From JBGPYM01 sp041493205 (GTDB taxonomy: Bacteria > Bacteroidota > Ignavibacteria > UBA10030 > UBA6906), in the NCBI GenBank assembly GCA_041493205.1, contig JBGPYM010000049.1:1-14890 (forward strand): a stretch of 14,890 nucleotides of DNA, written 5' to 3'. Position numbers and translations under genes: made by a program. Positions 1 through 6,839 of the stretch are shown here, piece after piece (within the stretch, counting starts at the first letter, position 1; the number at the start of each line of letters is the position of its first letter). The notes below the pieces were generated by a model. The model searched no databases and was not told the DNA's origin. It worked only from the letters and a program-made list of their open reading frames with translations.

Positions 1-174
1 GATATCAAGACGACTCTCATCTACGCAAAAGCTGATACCAGACTGCTGCGCGCCGCGATGCAGAGCTTTGAATTACTCGGGAGGAATGGTTACAAAATGG
101 TTACAAAAAGCGGGAGGGCAGAGGAGAAACTACTCGAGGGAAAGGCGTCAATCGTAAGTGATGATAGAAGCTGA
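1..174 (+). CDS. Tyrosine recombinase (integrase), C-terminal end only
   Basis: The first 57 codons are open in frame 1 and end with TGA at 172-174; the gene begins left of the window. The peptide opens with DIKTTLIYAKAD. This fits the last conserved block of phage-type tyrosine recombinases (TT-x-x-Y followed by a short helix), so Tyr8 of the fragment would be the nucleophile that attacks DNA during strand exchange. A charged tail of about 49 residues follows. It has no membrane segment and contains an 11-base tandem duplication at 85-106. The stop lies 10 bases from the 3' end of a tRNA-Leu gene on the other strand, the classic position for the integrase of a tRNA-targeted genomic island or prophage. 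Only the final motif is visible and the Arg/His/Arg residues lie outside the window, so the family call rests on this motif plus context. Confidence 0.7.
   Translation, partial: DIKTTLIYAKADTRLLRAAMQSFELLGRNGYKMVTKSGRAEEKLLEGKASIVSDDRS
85..106. repeat. 11-base perfect tandem duplication inside integrase tail
   Basis: The unit aatggttacaa occurs at 85-95 and again at 96-106, followed by a run of A. Eleven bases is not a multiple of three, so the two copies are read in different frames and the second copy encodes different residues from the first. It could be a slippage product or a pair of short protein-binding sites near the recombination junction. Only the repetition itself is seen. Confidence 0.75.
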
Positions 175-183
175 ACTTAAAAG

Positions 184-267
184 TGCCCGGAACAGGACTT
201 GAACCTGCACGACCTCACGGCCACTAGCTCCTGAAGCTAGCGCGTCTGCCAATTTCGCCATCCGGGC
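184..267 (-). tRNA. tRNA-Leu (anticodon CAG)
   Basis: Reverse-complemented, the segment folds as a class II tRNA. The acceptor stem is a perfect 7 bp GCCCGGA/TCCGGGC with discriminator A at 184. The D-arm is recognisable. The 5 bp anticodon stem CTAGC/GCTAG closes the 7-base loop TTCAGGA, which gives anticodon CAG. A long variable arm follows, then a T-arm containing GGTTCAAGTCC. The long variable arm plus CAG identify leucine, reading CUG codons. CCA is not encoded: the genomic bases after the discriminator read CTT on the tRNA strand. The gene runs leftward and its 3' end faces the integrase stop codon, so this 3' half is a likely attachment site for the element to its left. Confidence 0.95.
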
Positions 268-298
268 AAAAAGAAACTACGATTGGTCGCAGTCTCCA

Positions 299-332
299 AT
301 TGTAATTTACGGAATTGCTGTCTCAGAATCAA
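299..332 (-). promoter_or_regulatory. Candidate promoter for tRNA-Leu
   Basis: On the minus strand TTGATT (327-332) is followed after 17 bases by TAAATT (304-309). A better -10 match, TACAAT, overlaps it at 299-304 but lacks a well-spaced -35. Transcription would start near 293-297, giving a tRNA leader of about 25-30 bases. Each hexamer of the 17-spaced pair matches the sigma-70 consensus at four of six positions, so this is a weak call supported by position only. Confidence 0.3.
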
Positions 333-336
333 AACG

Positions 337-374
337 ATCACCGGAACCGTTGGTGAAACTCCGGTGATTTTTTG
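337..374 (+). terminator. Rho-independent terminator-like hairpin
   Basis: A perfect 9 bp inverted repeat (atcaccgga at 337-345, tccggtgat at 360-368) encloses a 14-base loop and is followed on the plus strand by a T-run (368-373) and then gcgtttt. This is the shape of an intrinsic terminator for rightward transcription. The only rightward gene upstream is the integrase, so it may stop transcripts that read from the integrase through the antisense of the tRNA; an unannotated small RNA is the alternative. On the minus strand the stem is followed only by cgtttt, which is weaker. The rest of 268-523 shows no supported gene. Confidence 0.5.
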
Positions 375-523
375 CGTTTTGCTGCGTATCACATTGTTCG
401 TCACGTGGACGAAGTATATTCATACAACGTTCATTCGCTCCAACGCCCATGAGCTTCCCCTTCACGCTCATCCGGCACGTCCAACTGGTCTCACCCGGTG
501 AATAGTTTTACATGAGGAAAGCA

Positions 524-820
524 ATGCCCTGGTACAAAATCTCGTTTCAGCGCGCTGAAGCGAGCGTCCGCGTTGGGGATCTGGCGCAGGACTTCCTGGA
601 TACTCTCCAGGCAGCGGAGTTTCTCGATGGGATTGCCCTCTACAGGGAAAAACCTGTCGACGGCGGCGATACCATCACTTATTACCTGAGCCTGAATACG
701 TTCCGCCCATCCCGGCGACTCACCGAAACCTACCGCGCAGAACCATGCGCTCCTCCCGCTCCGTATAGCGTGGAGCACTTCGGAGGCGATGAAACCGTGC
801 TAAAGACAGAAACGTGGTAG
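524..820 (+). CDS. Small hypothetical protein, 98 residues
   Basis: The reading frame starts at an ATG at 512, but the in-frame ATG at 524 is preferred because gaggaa (514-519) sits at Shine-Dalgarno distance before it. The product begins MPWYKISFQR and ends DETVLKTETW. It has no signal peptide, membrane span or recognisable catalytic motif. The first ~50 residues look like a compact alpha/beta fold with a regular hydrophobic pattern, and the C-terminal third is polar with a short Pro/Ala patch. I do not recognise the family. It stands alone, between the tRNA/integrase junction and a convergent small gene at 888-1073. An open frame antisense to it (491-778) reads as low-complexity, Arg-rich sequence and is less credible. 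Moderately likely to be a real gene. Confidence 0.55.
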   Translation: MPWYKISFQRAEASVRVGDLAQDFLDTLQAAEFLDGIALYREKPVDGGDTITYYLSLNTFRPSRRLTETYRAEPCAPPAPYSVEHFGGDETVLKTETW

Positions 821-887
821 TGCGGCCATCCCCGCTGCAGGCGTGCGTTTTGCGGAACTCTGGGAGGAACAGAAGAAAGGAGAGGGG

Positions 888-1073
888 TTACTTGTTCATC
901 GTCTCCTGGATCGCCCGGACCGTGCGCTCCTCGGAGTAACCATTGTTGTAGTAATGCTTAATGACAGTCTCCCACCACGAAGAAGGAAGAACAGTCTTAT
1001 CCGCCTCCGTTAACTTCTCGTATACCTTCGCCTTATACGCCTCGAAGTATTTGTCATCCGTCTGCTGCTGCAT
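888..1073 (-). CDS. Small hypothetical helical protein, 61 residues
   Basis: An open frame extends up to 1151, but the start is placed at the ATG at 1071-1073 because GAGGT lies about eight bases upstream of it on the minus strand. The longer N-terminus (from MIYSTFPACF) looks unlike the rest of the protein. The product begins MQQQTDDKYF and is rich in charged and aromatic residues (KAKVYEKL, SSWWETVIKHYYNNGYSEE). It is predicted mostly helical and soluble, with no Cys and no membrane span. I recognise no family. It converges on the 524-820 gene and is divergent from the small membrane peptide gene at 1226. No terminator hairpin is visible after its stop. Confidence 0.6.
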   Translation of the reverse strand: MQQQTDDKYFEAYKAKVYEKLTEADKTVLPSSWWETVIKHYYNNGYSEERTVRAIQETMNK

Positions 1074-1225
1074 ACCGCAAACCTCGCTTACTACCAGATA
1101 ATGTACTCCCTCCCGGACTTGGAAGCAAGCCGGAAATGTGCTGTAAATCACGGCGCCGCAACCGACTGTTTTGTATAGTTCATCCAGCAGTTGAGGCTCA
1201 CGGTCGTAACTCCACGTGGGACTTC

Positions 1226-1375
1226 ATGAGTAATTTTTGGAAGGTGGCAGCACTGGTGGCACTGGCAGCAATCCCACTCATCATCATGGGGAAAAAGAAG
1301 CCCGTTGAAAAGGAATTCCTCCCCGAAAGCGGAGACTCGAGCGATATCTTTGACAGAGAACTGAGAGTCGATTAG
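1226..1375 (+). CDS. Small single-span membrane peptide, 49 residues
   Basis: The frame is open from 1136, but the ATG at 1226 starts directly at a membrane-protein-like sequence. The product is MSNFWK, then a hydrophobic segment at about residues 7-21 (VAALVALAAIPLIIM), then GKKK, then an acidic, soluble tail. This would place a short N-terminus outside and the Lys cluster plus acidic tail in the cytoplasm. The ribosome site is weak (gggA five bases upstream), as for several genes here. The stop codon overlaps the convergent PBP1A stop by three bases (1372-1375 region). The hydrophobic/positive/acidic layout is common in real small membrane proteins, but no family or function is recognised. 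Confidence 0.45.
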   Translation: MSNFWKVAALVALAAIPLIIMGKKKPVEKEFLPESGDSSDIFDRELRVD

Positions 1376-3687
1376 AAGCTGATCGTTCCCATTCCTTCTT
1401 CACCTTCACGCCACTTTGATGTGGTGTGCTTGTTGCACTTCCCCGGCCTCGTCTTCTCCGTAAAATACTCCATCGACTTGTTCGGACAGTACTCCGTCGC
1501 AAGCTTCTTGGTCTCAGTGCAGATCGTGTCCTCGTACACCTTCGCCGGCTTTTCAAAGTACTCCAGCGGCATCGCAATCCCCGGGTCGTCATACACGTAT
1601 TTCATGAAGCGCCCCCAGATCGGAGCAGCCGCCCGCCCGCCTTGTCCGTCCCATGTTTTGAAGTGGACGCTCTTGTTGTCGAACCCCACCCAGACCGCCG
1701 CGCTGATCTGCGGCGTGTAGCCCACAAACCATGCGTCCGCGAATTCGGTCGTCGTTCCGGTCTTGCCGGCCGCCGGGAGCTGGAAAAAGTCCCTCACGTG
1801 ACTTCCCGTCCCGCCGTTTACTACCCCCTGCAGCATCGATGTCATAATAAACGCGGTCTCTTCGCTGAGCACCTCGCGCTGCATCGGAGAATTCTCCTCG
1901 ATCGTGTTGCCGTCCTTGTCTTCGATCTTGAGGATGGAAATCGGCTCAACGTACACTCCGTGATTTGGGAATACCCCGAAGGCAGATGCCATTTCCAGAG
2001 GTGAGATGTCGCCCGAGCCCAGTGCCAGCGACTCGTACGGCGGCAGCGGTGAAGTGATCCCCATCCGGTGTGCGTAATCGATGACCTGGTTCACCGGCGC
2101 TATATCCATGATCGCGCGGACCGCCACAAGGTTGATCGAGTGCTTGATCGCCTCGCGGATCGATGCCTTCCCCCCGAACTCTCCGTCGGAATTCGACGGC
2201 CTCCATTGCTTCCCGTCCGCCAGCATGATGGTCACGGGCTGGTTGAGCAGTTCGAAACAGGGGGGATAACCGTTGTCAATCGCGACGGTGTACACGAACG
2301 GCTTGAAGGCCGATCCCACCTGCCGCCGGATCTGCGTGACGTGATTCAGGCCGTATTTGAAATTCTTGAAGTTCGTGCCCCCCACCATCGCAAGTATGCC
2401 GCCGGTCCTCGGATCAATCGCGACGAACCCCGTTTCGATCGTCTGCGCGACGTGCCTCATGGAATCGGCCCAGGCCCTGTTCCCCCGAAGCGCATTGTAG
2501 ACGCTGTCGCGCGCGAAGGCGGTCGTGGCCCGACGGTATTGCGGCGAGGTCTTGATTGCAAAGTCAATCACCCGGACCAGCAAATCCCGATCCGTTCCCC
2601 AGTCCCATTCACCGTCAAACAGTTTCTGGTATTCTGCGAGGTGCTCCTCGACGGCCCTGTTTGCGTGACGCTGCATCCGGCTGTCCAGGGTCGTGTAGAC
2701 CGAGATGCCGTCCCGGTAGATGTCGAAGCCGTACTTCTCCGCTTTGTCCATCAGCTGCTTGCGGATGTACTCCACAAAATGTGGTGCCAACCCCGCGGGA
2801 GCCAGATCGTCCGCCGCGCGCGGCTGTATCACCTCGGCCTTTGCCTCTTCTGCCTGCTGGTCCGTGATGTAGCCGTACTTGAGCATCTGGGAGAGCACCG
2901 TAATGCGGCGGTTCATCGCGCGCTCGGGGTGCTTCCCCGTGGGATCGTAGAAGCCGGGTCCCTTCAGCACGGCGATCAGCGTTGCCACTTCTCCCAATGT
3001 AAGATCGGCAGGGGATTTCCCAAAATATGCCTGTGAGGCCGATGCGATGCCGTACGCCCCGCGGCCGAAATAAACGACATTCAAGTAAAACTCGATGATT
3101 TCATCTTTGGTGAACGTCTGCTCGAGTTGCACAGCCGTCATGAACTCGCGGATTTTTCGCGAGATCGTATCAAACACGTTTTTGTCGCTGTGGCCGAGAT
3201 AGAGGTTCCGCGAAAGCTGCTGCGTGATCGTGCTAGCGCCTTCCTTAAGACGGAGCGCGAACACGTTCTTGACCATGGCCTTTCCGAAGCGGATCAGATC
3301 CACACCCCAGTGATGATAGAAATCCTTGTCCTCTGTGGCGATCAGCGCCTCGACGACGGGCTTCGGGATGTCCGCGAGCGAGAGGTGGGAACGATTCTTG
3401 ATGAAGAACTGGTCCAGCACTTCCCCGTCCGTGGAGAACACCTTCGTCGCCAGTTCGGGCTTTGGATTTTCAATCCGTTCCAGCGAGGGGAGCCCGCCGA
3501 CAAGGTACGTCCAGTACCAGATCATCAGACCAAGAACGACCACGCCCGCTCCGAGCATGATCTGCACCCGGGGCGACACGTTTAAATGGAATTTCTGTTT
3601 GCTCTTCTGCTTCCGGAAATTGGGGTCGTTGAAGTACCGGTCCAGCTCTTCCGGCGAAATCTCCCCTTCGTGCGGCTCGTCCGCCAT
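1372..3687 (-). CDS. mrcA: Penicillin-binding protein 1A (glycosyltransferase/transpeptidase)
   Basis: This is a bifunctional class A PBP that polymerises lipid II into glycan strands and cross-links the peptides in the periplasm. Residues 1-40 are cytoplasmic and charged, and a single membrane anchor lies at about 42-62. The GT51 domain follows, with all signature blocks: EDKDFYHHWG (catalytic Glu119), GASTITQQLSRN (150-161), RKIRE (177-181) and the KDEIIEFYLN block (194-203). The transpeptidase domain carries SxxK (nucleophile Ser459, Lys462), SxN as S517-I-N519 and KTGT at 642-645. The ~50-residue tail has spaced cysteines, as often seen in FCB homologues. At 771 residues it is full length. 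AGGAGG precedes the ATG at good distance. It is the last gene of a cluster, 10 bases after the LpxH-like gene. ponA/pbp1A would be equally valid names. Confidence 0.97.
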   Translation of the reverse strand: MADEPHEGEISPEELDRYFNDPNFRKQKSKQKFHLNVSPRVQIMLGAGVVVLGLMIWYWTYLVGGLPSLERIENPKPELATKVFSTDGEVLDQFFIKNRSHLSLADIPKPVVEALIATEDKDFYHHWGVDLIRFGKAMVKNVFALRLKEGASTITQQLSRNLYLGHSDKNVFDTISRKIREFMTAVQLEQTFTKDEIIEFYLNVVYFGRGAYGIASASQAYFGKSPADLTLGEVATLIAVLKGPGFYDPTGKHPERAMNRRITVLSQMLKYGYITDQQAEEAKAEVIQPRAADDLAPAGLAPHFVEYIRKQLMDKAEKYGFDIYRDGISVYTTLDSRMQRHANRAVEEHLAEYQKLFDGEWDWGTDRDLLVRVIDFAIKTSPQYRRATTAFARDSVYNALRGNRAWADSMRHVAQTIETGFVAIDPRTGGILAMVGGTNFKNFKYGLNHVTQIRRQVGSAFKPFVYTVAIDNGYPPCFELLNQPVTIMLADGKQWRPSNSDGEFGGKASIREAIKHSINLVAVRAIMDIAPVNQVIDYAHRMGITSPLPPYESLALGSGDISPLEMASAFGVFPNHGVYVEPISILKIEDKDGNTIEENSPMQREVLSEETAFIMTSMLQGVVNGGTGSHVRDFFQLPAAGKTGTTTEFADAWFVGYTPQISAAVWVGFDNKSVHFKTWDGQGGRAAAPIWGRFMKYVYDDPGIAMPLEYFEKPAKVYEDTICTETKKLATEYCPNKSMEYFTEKTRPGKCNKHTTSKWREGEEGMGTISF

Positions 3688-3697
3688 TGGTCTCCTC

Positions 3698-4420
3698 CTA
3701 TCCGTTCCAGGTCTTCAGTTCGATCAATCCGTTTTCCATCTGTCCATAGGTGTACGACGTGATCCAGTCACCCAGGTTGATGTACATGCCTCCGTTCAGG
3801 GACACCTGCGACGGCCGGTGGTGATGCCCCATGATGACGTAATCGACGCCCTTCCCGATCATCTTCTCGGCGAAGAGGACCATTCCCTTTTCTTCACCAT
3901 AGTGCTTACTAGTTGTATACTCCCTGCTCGACCGGGATGTTCCGCGCGCTATCCGCACGCCGATATCCGGGTGAAGCCACCGGTAGAAGTAGAGAGCGAA
4001 CCGGTTCCGGAGCACCGGCTTGATGAGCCGGTACCCGATGTCGTTCTCCGCCAGTCCGTCGCCATGATGGATATACACCCTTTTCCCCTGCAGCTGGACC
4101 TCAAACGCATCAAGGTAGATCTTCGCGCCGATCTCGGTCTCAAAGAAGTCTCCCATCCAGCAGTCGTGGTTCCCGACAAGGTAATGCACCTGCCTGCCGC
4201 TGTCGGTGAATTCCTGCAGGGCTGCCAGTGTCCTGTGAAAACCGCGGGGGATGACGGTGGAGTAGTCGAGCCAGAAATCGAACAGGTCCCCGACGATAAA
4301 CAGTTGCTCGGTGGTCGGGAGTATGTGGCGGAGGAAGCCGAGCAGCCGGGTCTCTTTTTGCTTTTCCTCTTCCCGTCCCCCGAGACCAAGGTGGACGTCG
4401 GATATGAAGTACACTGGCAT
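3698..4420 (-). CDS. lpxH: LpxH-like UDP-2,3-diacylglucosamine diphosphatase
   Basis: Calcineurin-like metallophosphoesterase that would cleave UDP-2,3-diacylglucosamine to lipid X and UMP on the inner face of the inner membrane, an early step of lipid A synthesis. All metal-binding blocks are present in the 240-residue product: DVHLG (Asp8, His10), GDLFDFW (Asp45), GNHD (Asn84, His85), HHGDG (His119) and GHHH (199-201). The segment LHPDIG...SRSSR (about 149-165) is typical of LpxH from Bacteroidota-like organisms. The open frame extends to 4477, but the ATG at 4418-4420 begins directly before the conserved strand and lies only 5 bases after the upstream stop, so translation is probably coupled; its own ribosome site is poor. 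General LpxH-like phosphoesterases exist, so the exact substrate is inferred. Confidence 0.88.
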   Translation of the reverse strand: MPVYFISDVHLGLGGREEEKQKETRLLGFLRHILPTTEQLFIVGDLFDFWLDYSTVIPRGFHRTLAALQEFTDSGRQVHYLVGNHDCWMGDFFETEIGAKIYLDAFEVQLQGKRVYIHHGDGLAENDIGYRLIKPVLRNRFALYFYRWLHPDIGVRIARGTSRSSREYTTSKHYGEEKGMVLFAEKMIGKGVDYVIMGHHHRPSQVSLNGGMYINLGDWITSYTYGQMENGLIELKTWNG

Positions 4421-4425
4421 GTAGT

Positions 4426-4887
4426 TCAGTTCTTTACGATCACGGTCAGCGCAACGGCCTGCCGGTATCGCATGCACCAGCCCTCACTGTCGGAACAATA
4501 GTAGTATGTGAAAGTTCCCATGACCGAGTGCACGCCGGGGAGCGTTTTTGGCGCGATTGCAAACTCCTGGACCATCGGTTTTCCGGGTGCCACCTTTGCG
4601 TCGCGATCGGTCTTCATCTGCACCTTCCCCACAGTTATCGCCACGCCGCCTGAATCGATCGAGAACTCCGGCGTCGGCTCGGCATTGATGTAAATCCCGT
4701 CTGCCGGAGTGAGTGTGATGAGTATGTCGCCATGGCCGCCGGGTGAGAGTGAAGAATCAGCAAGCGCCAGGGCGACTTTGACATACCGGTTCTCCGGAGG
4801 GTCGCCGGCGAATGCATGTGAAGATTTGGCCGGGGACAGGAAGATCAAAATGGCCAATGTGAATTTCAGATTGGACAAAGTACTCAA
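4426..4887 (-). CDS. Secreted DsbD N-terminal-domain-like protein (redox candidate)
   Basis: A 153-residue protein starting with TTG (the only start that keeps the whole signal peptide; no ATG is available nearby). It has an N-terminal signal peptide with a hydrophobic core at about 9-18 and an AFA cleavage motif ending near residue 27. The mature part is a beta-rich, immunoglobulin-like domain resembling the N-terminal periplasmic domain of DsbD. Two cysteines (Cys131, Cys138) lie in YYYCSDSEGWCMR, close in form to the Cys pair of that domain that passes electrons to periplasmic thiol proteins. The membrane and thioredoxin domains of DsbD are absent, so this is a stand-alone domain. It sits just before the lpxH-like and PBP1A genes, suggesting a cell-envelope role. 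Partner and reaction are inferred; a non-catalytic envelope protein with a structural disulfide is the alternative. Confidence 0.72.
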   Translation of the reverse strand: MSTLSNLKFTLAILIFLSPAKSSHAFAGDPPENRYVKVALALADSSLSPGGHGDILITLTPADGIYINAEPTPEFSIDSGGVAITVGKVQMKTDRDAKVAPGKPMVQEFAIAPKTLPGVHSVMGTFTYYYCSDSEGWCMRYRQAVALTVIVKN

Positions 4888-4913
4888 GTGAGATGGTTTC
4901 CCCGGCGAAGAGC

Positions 4914-4933
4914 CACCGGCAGGGACGCCGGTG
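4914..4933. repeat. Perfect 7 bp hairpin between MFS and DsbD-like genes
   Basis: caccggc (4914-4920) and gccggtg (4927-4933) pair perfectly around a 6-base loop. It lies in the 84-base gap after the MFS transporter gene, where a terminator would be expected for leftward transcripts, but no T-tract follows on either strand. It may act as an RNA-stabilising 3' end or as a leader structure of the DsbD-like/lpxH/PBP1A mRNA. Only the pairing is seen. Confidence 0.5.
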
Positions 4934-4971
4934 CTACTATCTAATTAATGTACGCACGGCGCGGCGGAAAC

Positions 4972-6297
4972 TCAATGCGCAGGTTTGACTCGCACCGGTT
5001 CTTCCACTCCCTGGAGCAAAACGAGGCCCGCAATGAAGAAAACCGAGATAACAAGCGCCGCGACGCGATCATTGGCAAGGTCTGAGACTATTCCGTAAAT
5101 CGCCGGACCAACAACGGCCGAGGCCTTGCCGCACAGGCCGTCGTAAAACCCGAAGAATTCCGCCTCCCGCGTCCTTGGCGTCAGGAGCGCCATGAAACTC
5201 CGGCTGGCTGACTGGGACGATCCGATCGCAATCCCCGCCGCAAGGGCGACCACGTAAAACACCGCCACCGAGTCAACAAAATATGCACCGATGGCAATCG
5301 CCGTCCAGAGTACAAGCGTTATAGAGATCGTCTTTTTCGGACCGATCTTGTCGGTCACGATGCCAAATACCAACGAGCCGCCAACGGCGGTGGTCTGGAC
5401 AATGGCGAAAAACAGTATGATGGCCGCGTCGTTCATCTTCAACGTCTGTTCCGCAAATATCGCGGCAAACGCGATCACGGTCAGTATGCCGTCGTTATAA
5501 ATGAAGAACGCTATCAGGAACCTCGCGATCGACGGGTACTCTCTCCGCACAAACAGTGCGCGAAATGTCTCAGCCGCCCGCGCAAATCCCGCGCGAATCA
5601 GTGAAGGCGGCGGGACTCCGGTGAGCGGCGGCTCGTGTACAAAAATGAATATCGGAAGCGAAAAGAGAAGGAAAAATGCGGCCGCAACGACGAAGGAGAG
5701 CCGGACGAACAGCAGGTAATCGGGCGAAGCAGGATCCGGGAGCATGAAATTGACGATGAGCAGCACCGCCAGCGAGCCGAGATACCCCATCGCGAATCCG
5801 TACCCGGAAACCCGCCCGTATGAGTGCTTCGATGTGATACCGGGGAGGAAGGCGTCGTAGAATACCAGGCCGCCCTCGAACCCGATGTTCGCGACGATGA
5901 ACAGGAGCATCCCGGTGACGATCATCCCGTCCTGCACGAAAAACATCAGCGCCGTCGCAACCACACACGCGGCCGTGAAGAGCCCCAGAAACCGCTTCCG
6001 GCTCCGCGAATAGTCCGCGATCGCACCCAGCGGGGGTGAGAGGGCCGCAGCAAAAATCATGGACAGGCTTACCGAAAGCCCCCAGAGCCAGCGTTTCCCT
6101 TCCGCTACATGGTGCGTGAAATAGCGGGAATAAATAACGGTAACGATAATAACCGAAAACGCGGTGTTCGCAAAATCAAAAAAGGTCCATGCAAGTATCT
6201 TGCCGCGGGAGGGGAGTGGTGTTGGTGCGGTCTCCCCCGGCCCCGGCGGCGGATGTGCGTGCCGGAAGGGAACGGGGAAGGAAGGGGGGAGGGGCAT
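4972..6297 (-). CDS. UMF1-family MFS transporter
   Basis: A 441-residue integral membrane protein with about 12 hydrophobic segments, of the major facilitator subgroup UMF1 / Atg22-like. Diagnostic blocks are AWTFFDFANTAF at about 35-46, the cytoplasmic loop GAIADYSRSRKR after the second span, FYDAFLPGI in the fourth or fifth span region, and a second motif-A-like loop GIVTDKIGPKK in the C-terminal half. Substrates of bacterial members are largely unknown; fungal Atg22 relatives export amino acids from vacuoles. The start is the ATG at 6295-6297, which gives a Pro-rich 30-residue cytoplasmic N-terminus; the frame is open further upstream, but that part overlaps nusB. The gene begins 7 bases after the nusB stop, so the two are probably cotranscribed. 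No strong ribosome site is visible. Confidence 0.88.
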   Translation of the reverse strand: MPLPPSFPVPFRHAHPPPGPGETAPTPLPSRGKILAWTFFDFANTAFSVIIVTVIYSRYFTHHVAEGKRWLWGLSVSLSMIFAAALSPPLGAIADYSRSRKRFLGLFTAACVVATALMFFVQDGMIVTGMLLFIVANIGFEGGLVFYDAFLPGITSKHSYGRVSGYGFAMGYLGSLAVLLIVNFMLPDPASPDYLLFVRLSFVVAAAFFLLFSLPIFIFVHEPPLTGVPPPSLIRAGFARAAETFRALFVRREYPSIARFLIAFFIYNDGILTVIAFAAIFAEQTLKMNDAAIILFFAIVQTTAVGGSLVFGIVTDKIGPKKTISITLVLWTAIAIGAYFVDSVAVFYVVALAAGIAIGSSQSASRSFMALLTPRTREAEFFGFYDGLCGKASAVVGPAIYGIVSDLANDRVAALVISVFFIAGLVLLQGVEEPVRVKPAH

Positions 6298-6304
6298 GTC
6301 CGGG

Positions 6305-6796
6305 TCAGGTGGCTTTCTTCGTGCGCGCCCGAAGTGCGCGAGCGCCGCTGTCCCCGTCGTACAAACCACGGCCGGCTTTCGCAAGCTCGCCGGCGGCTCT
6401 CATGTCGGCAAGCACGGCGTCAAGCACGCCGTTGACAAATTGCCCACTCCGCTGGGTGCTGAAGAGTTTGGCCAGCTCGATCGCTTCGTTCATCGATACC
6501 TTCGGGGGGATCTCCTTGAAATAGAGCAGCTCGCAAATCGCCATCCGCAAGATCAACCGGTCCAAAACCGCGATCCGCTTGAAATCCCAGTTGGTCACCT
6601 TCGCCCTGATGACCAGGTCAATGTCGGCCGTGTGCGTGATGGTCTGCACGACAAGCCGCTTGGCGAACTCGTGCGCCGGGGCGTTGGATTTCAGCGCGGG
6701 GAGTATCGTCTCGACGACGTGATCGACGGAGTCGCCCCCGATCTCGTACGCATAGAGCGCCTGAACAACTTTCTCTCTGATGATCCGTCTTCTCAC
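6305..6796 (-). CDS. nusB: Transcription antitermination factor NusB
   Basis: A 163-residue all-helical RNA-binding protein. NusB joins NusE (ribosomal protein S10) on boxA RNA to form the antitermination complex needed for rRNA transcription. The N-terminus RRRIIREKVVQALYAYEIG fits the first helix, and the conserved C-terminal half is clear: NWDFKRIAVLDRLILRMAICELLY at 69-92 (in part), then IPPKVSMNEAIELAKLFST and SGQFVNGVLDAVL. About 30 basic, Ala-rich residues follow the usual end of the family. The start is GTG at 6794-6796, with AGGAGG some 11 bases upstream; an ATG at 6804-6806 is closer to that site but is in another frame. It follows the ABC ATPase stop by 43 bases and precedes the MFS gene by 7. 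Confidence 0.95.
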   Translation of the reverse strand: MRRRIIREKVVQALYAYEIGGDSVDHVVETILPALKSNAPAHEFAKRLVVQTITHTADIDLVIRAKVTNWDFKRIAVLDRLILRMAICELLYFKEIPPKVSMNEAIELAKLFSTQRSGQFVNGVLDAVLADMRAAGELAKAGRGLYDGDSGARALRARTKKAT

Positions 6797-6839
6797 GTAC
6801 TACCATGCCTCCTGGGCAACGACGCTGATTGGTTCACAG

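Noticed and set aside
283..501. Open frame of 72 codons on the plus strand after the tRNA
   Set aside because: It runs through the tRNA promoter candidate and the terminator hairpin, has no ribosome site, and its product is low in structure; chance frame.
888..1151. Longer 87-residue version of the small minus-strand protein
   Set aside because: The ATG at 1071-1073 has a better ribosome site, and the extra N-terminal part does not resemble the rest of the protein.
2068..3036. Long open frame antisense to PBP1A
   Set aside because: Product is Arg/His/Pro-rich with no domain; it mirrors high-GC third positions of the real gene on the other strand.
3326..4501. 391-codon frame spanning the PBP1A/LpxH junction on the plus strand
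   Set aside because: It covers two well-supported minus-strand genes with full motifs and shows no motif of its own.
4914..4933. Intrinsic terminator after the MFS gene
   Set aside because: The 7 bp stem is perfect but no T-run follows on either strand, so it is listed as a hairpin only.
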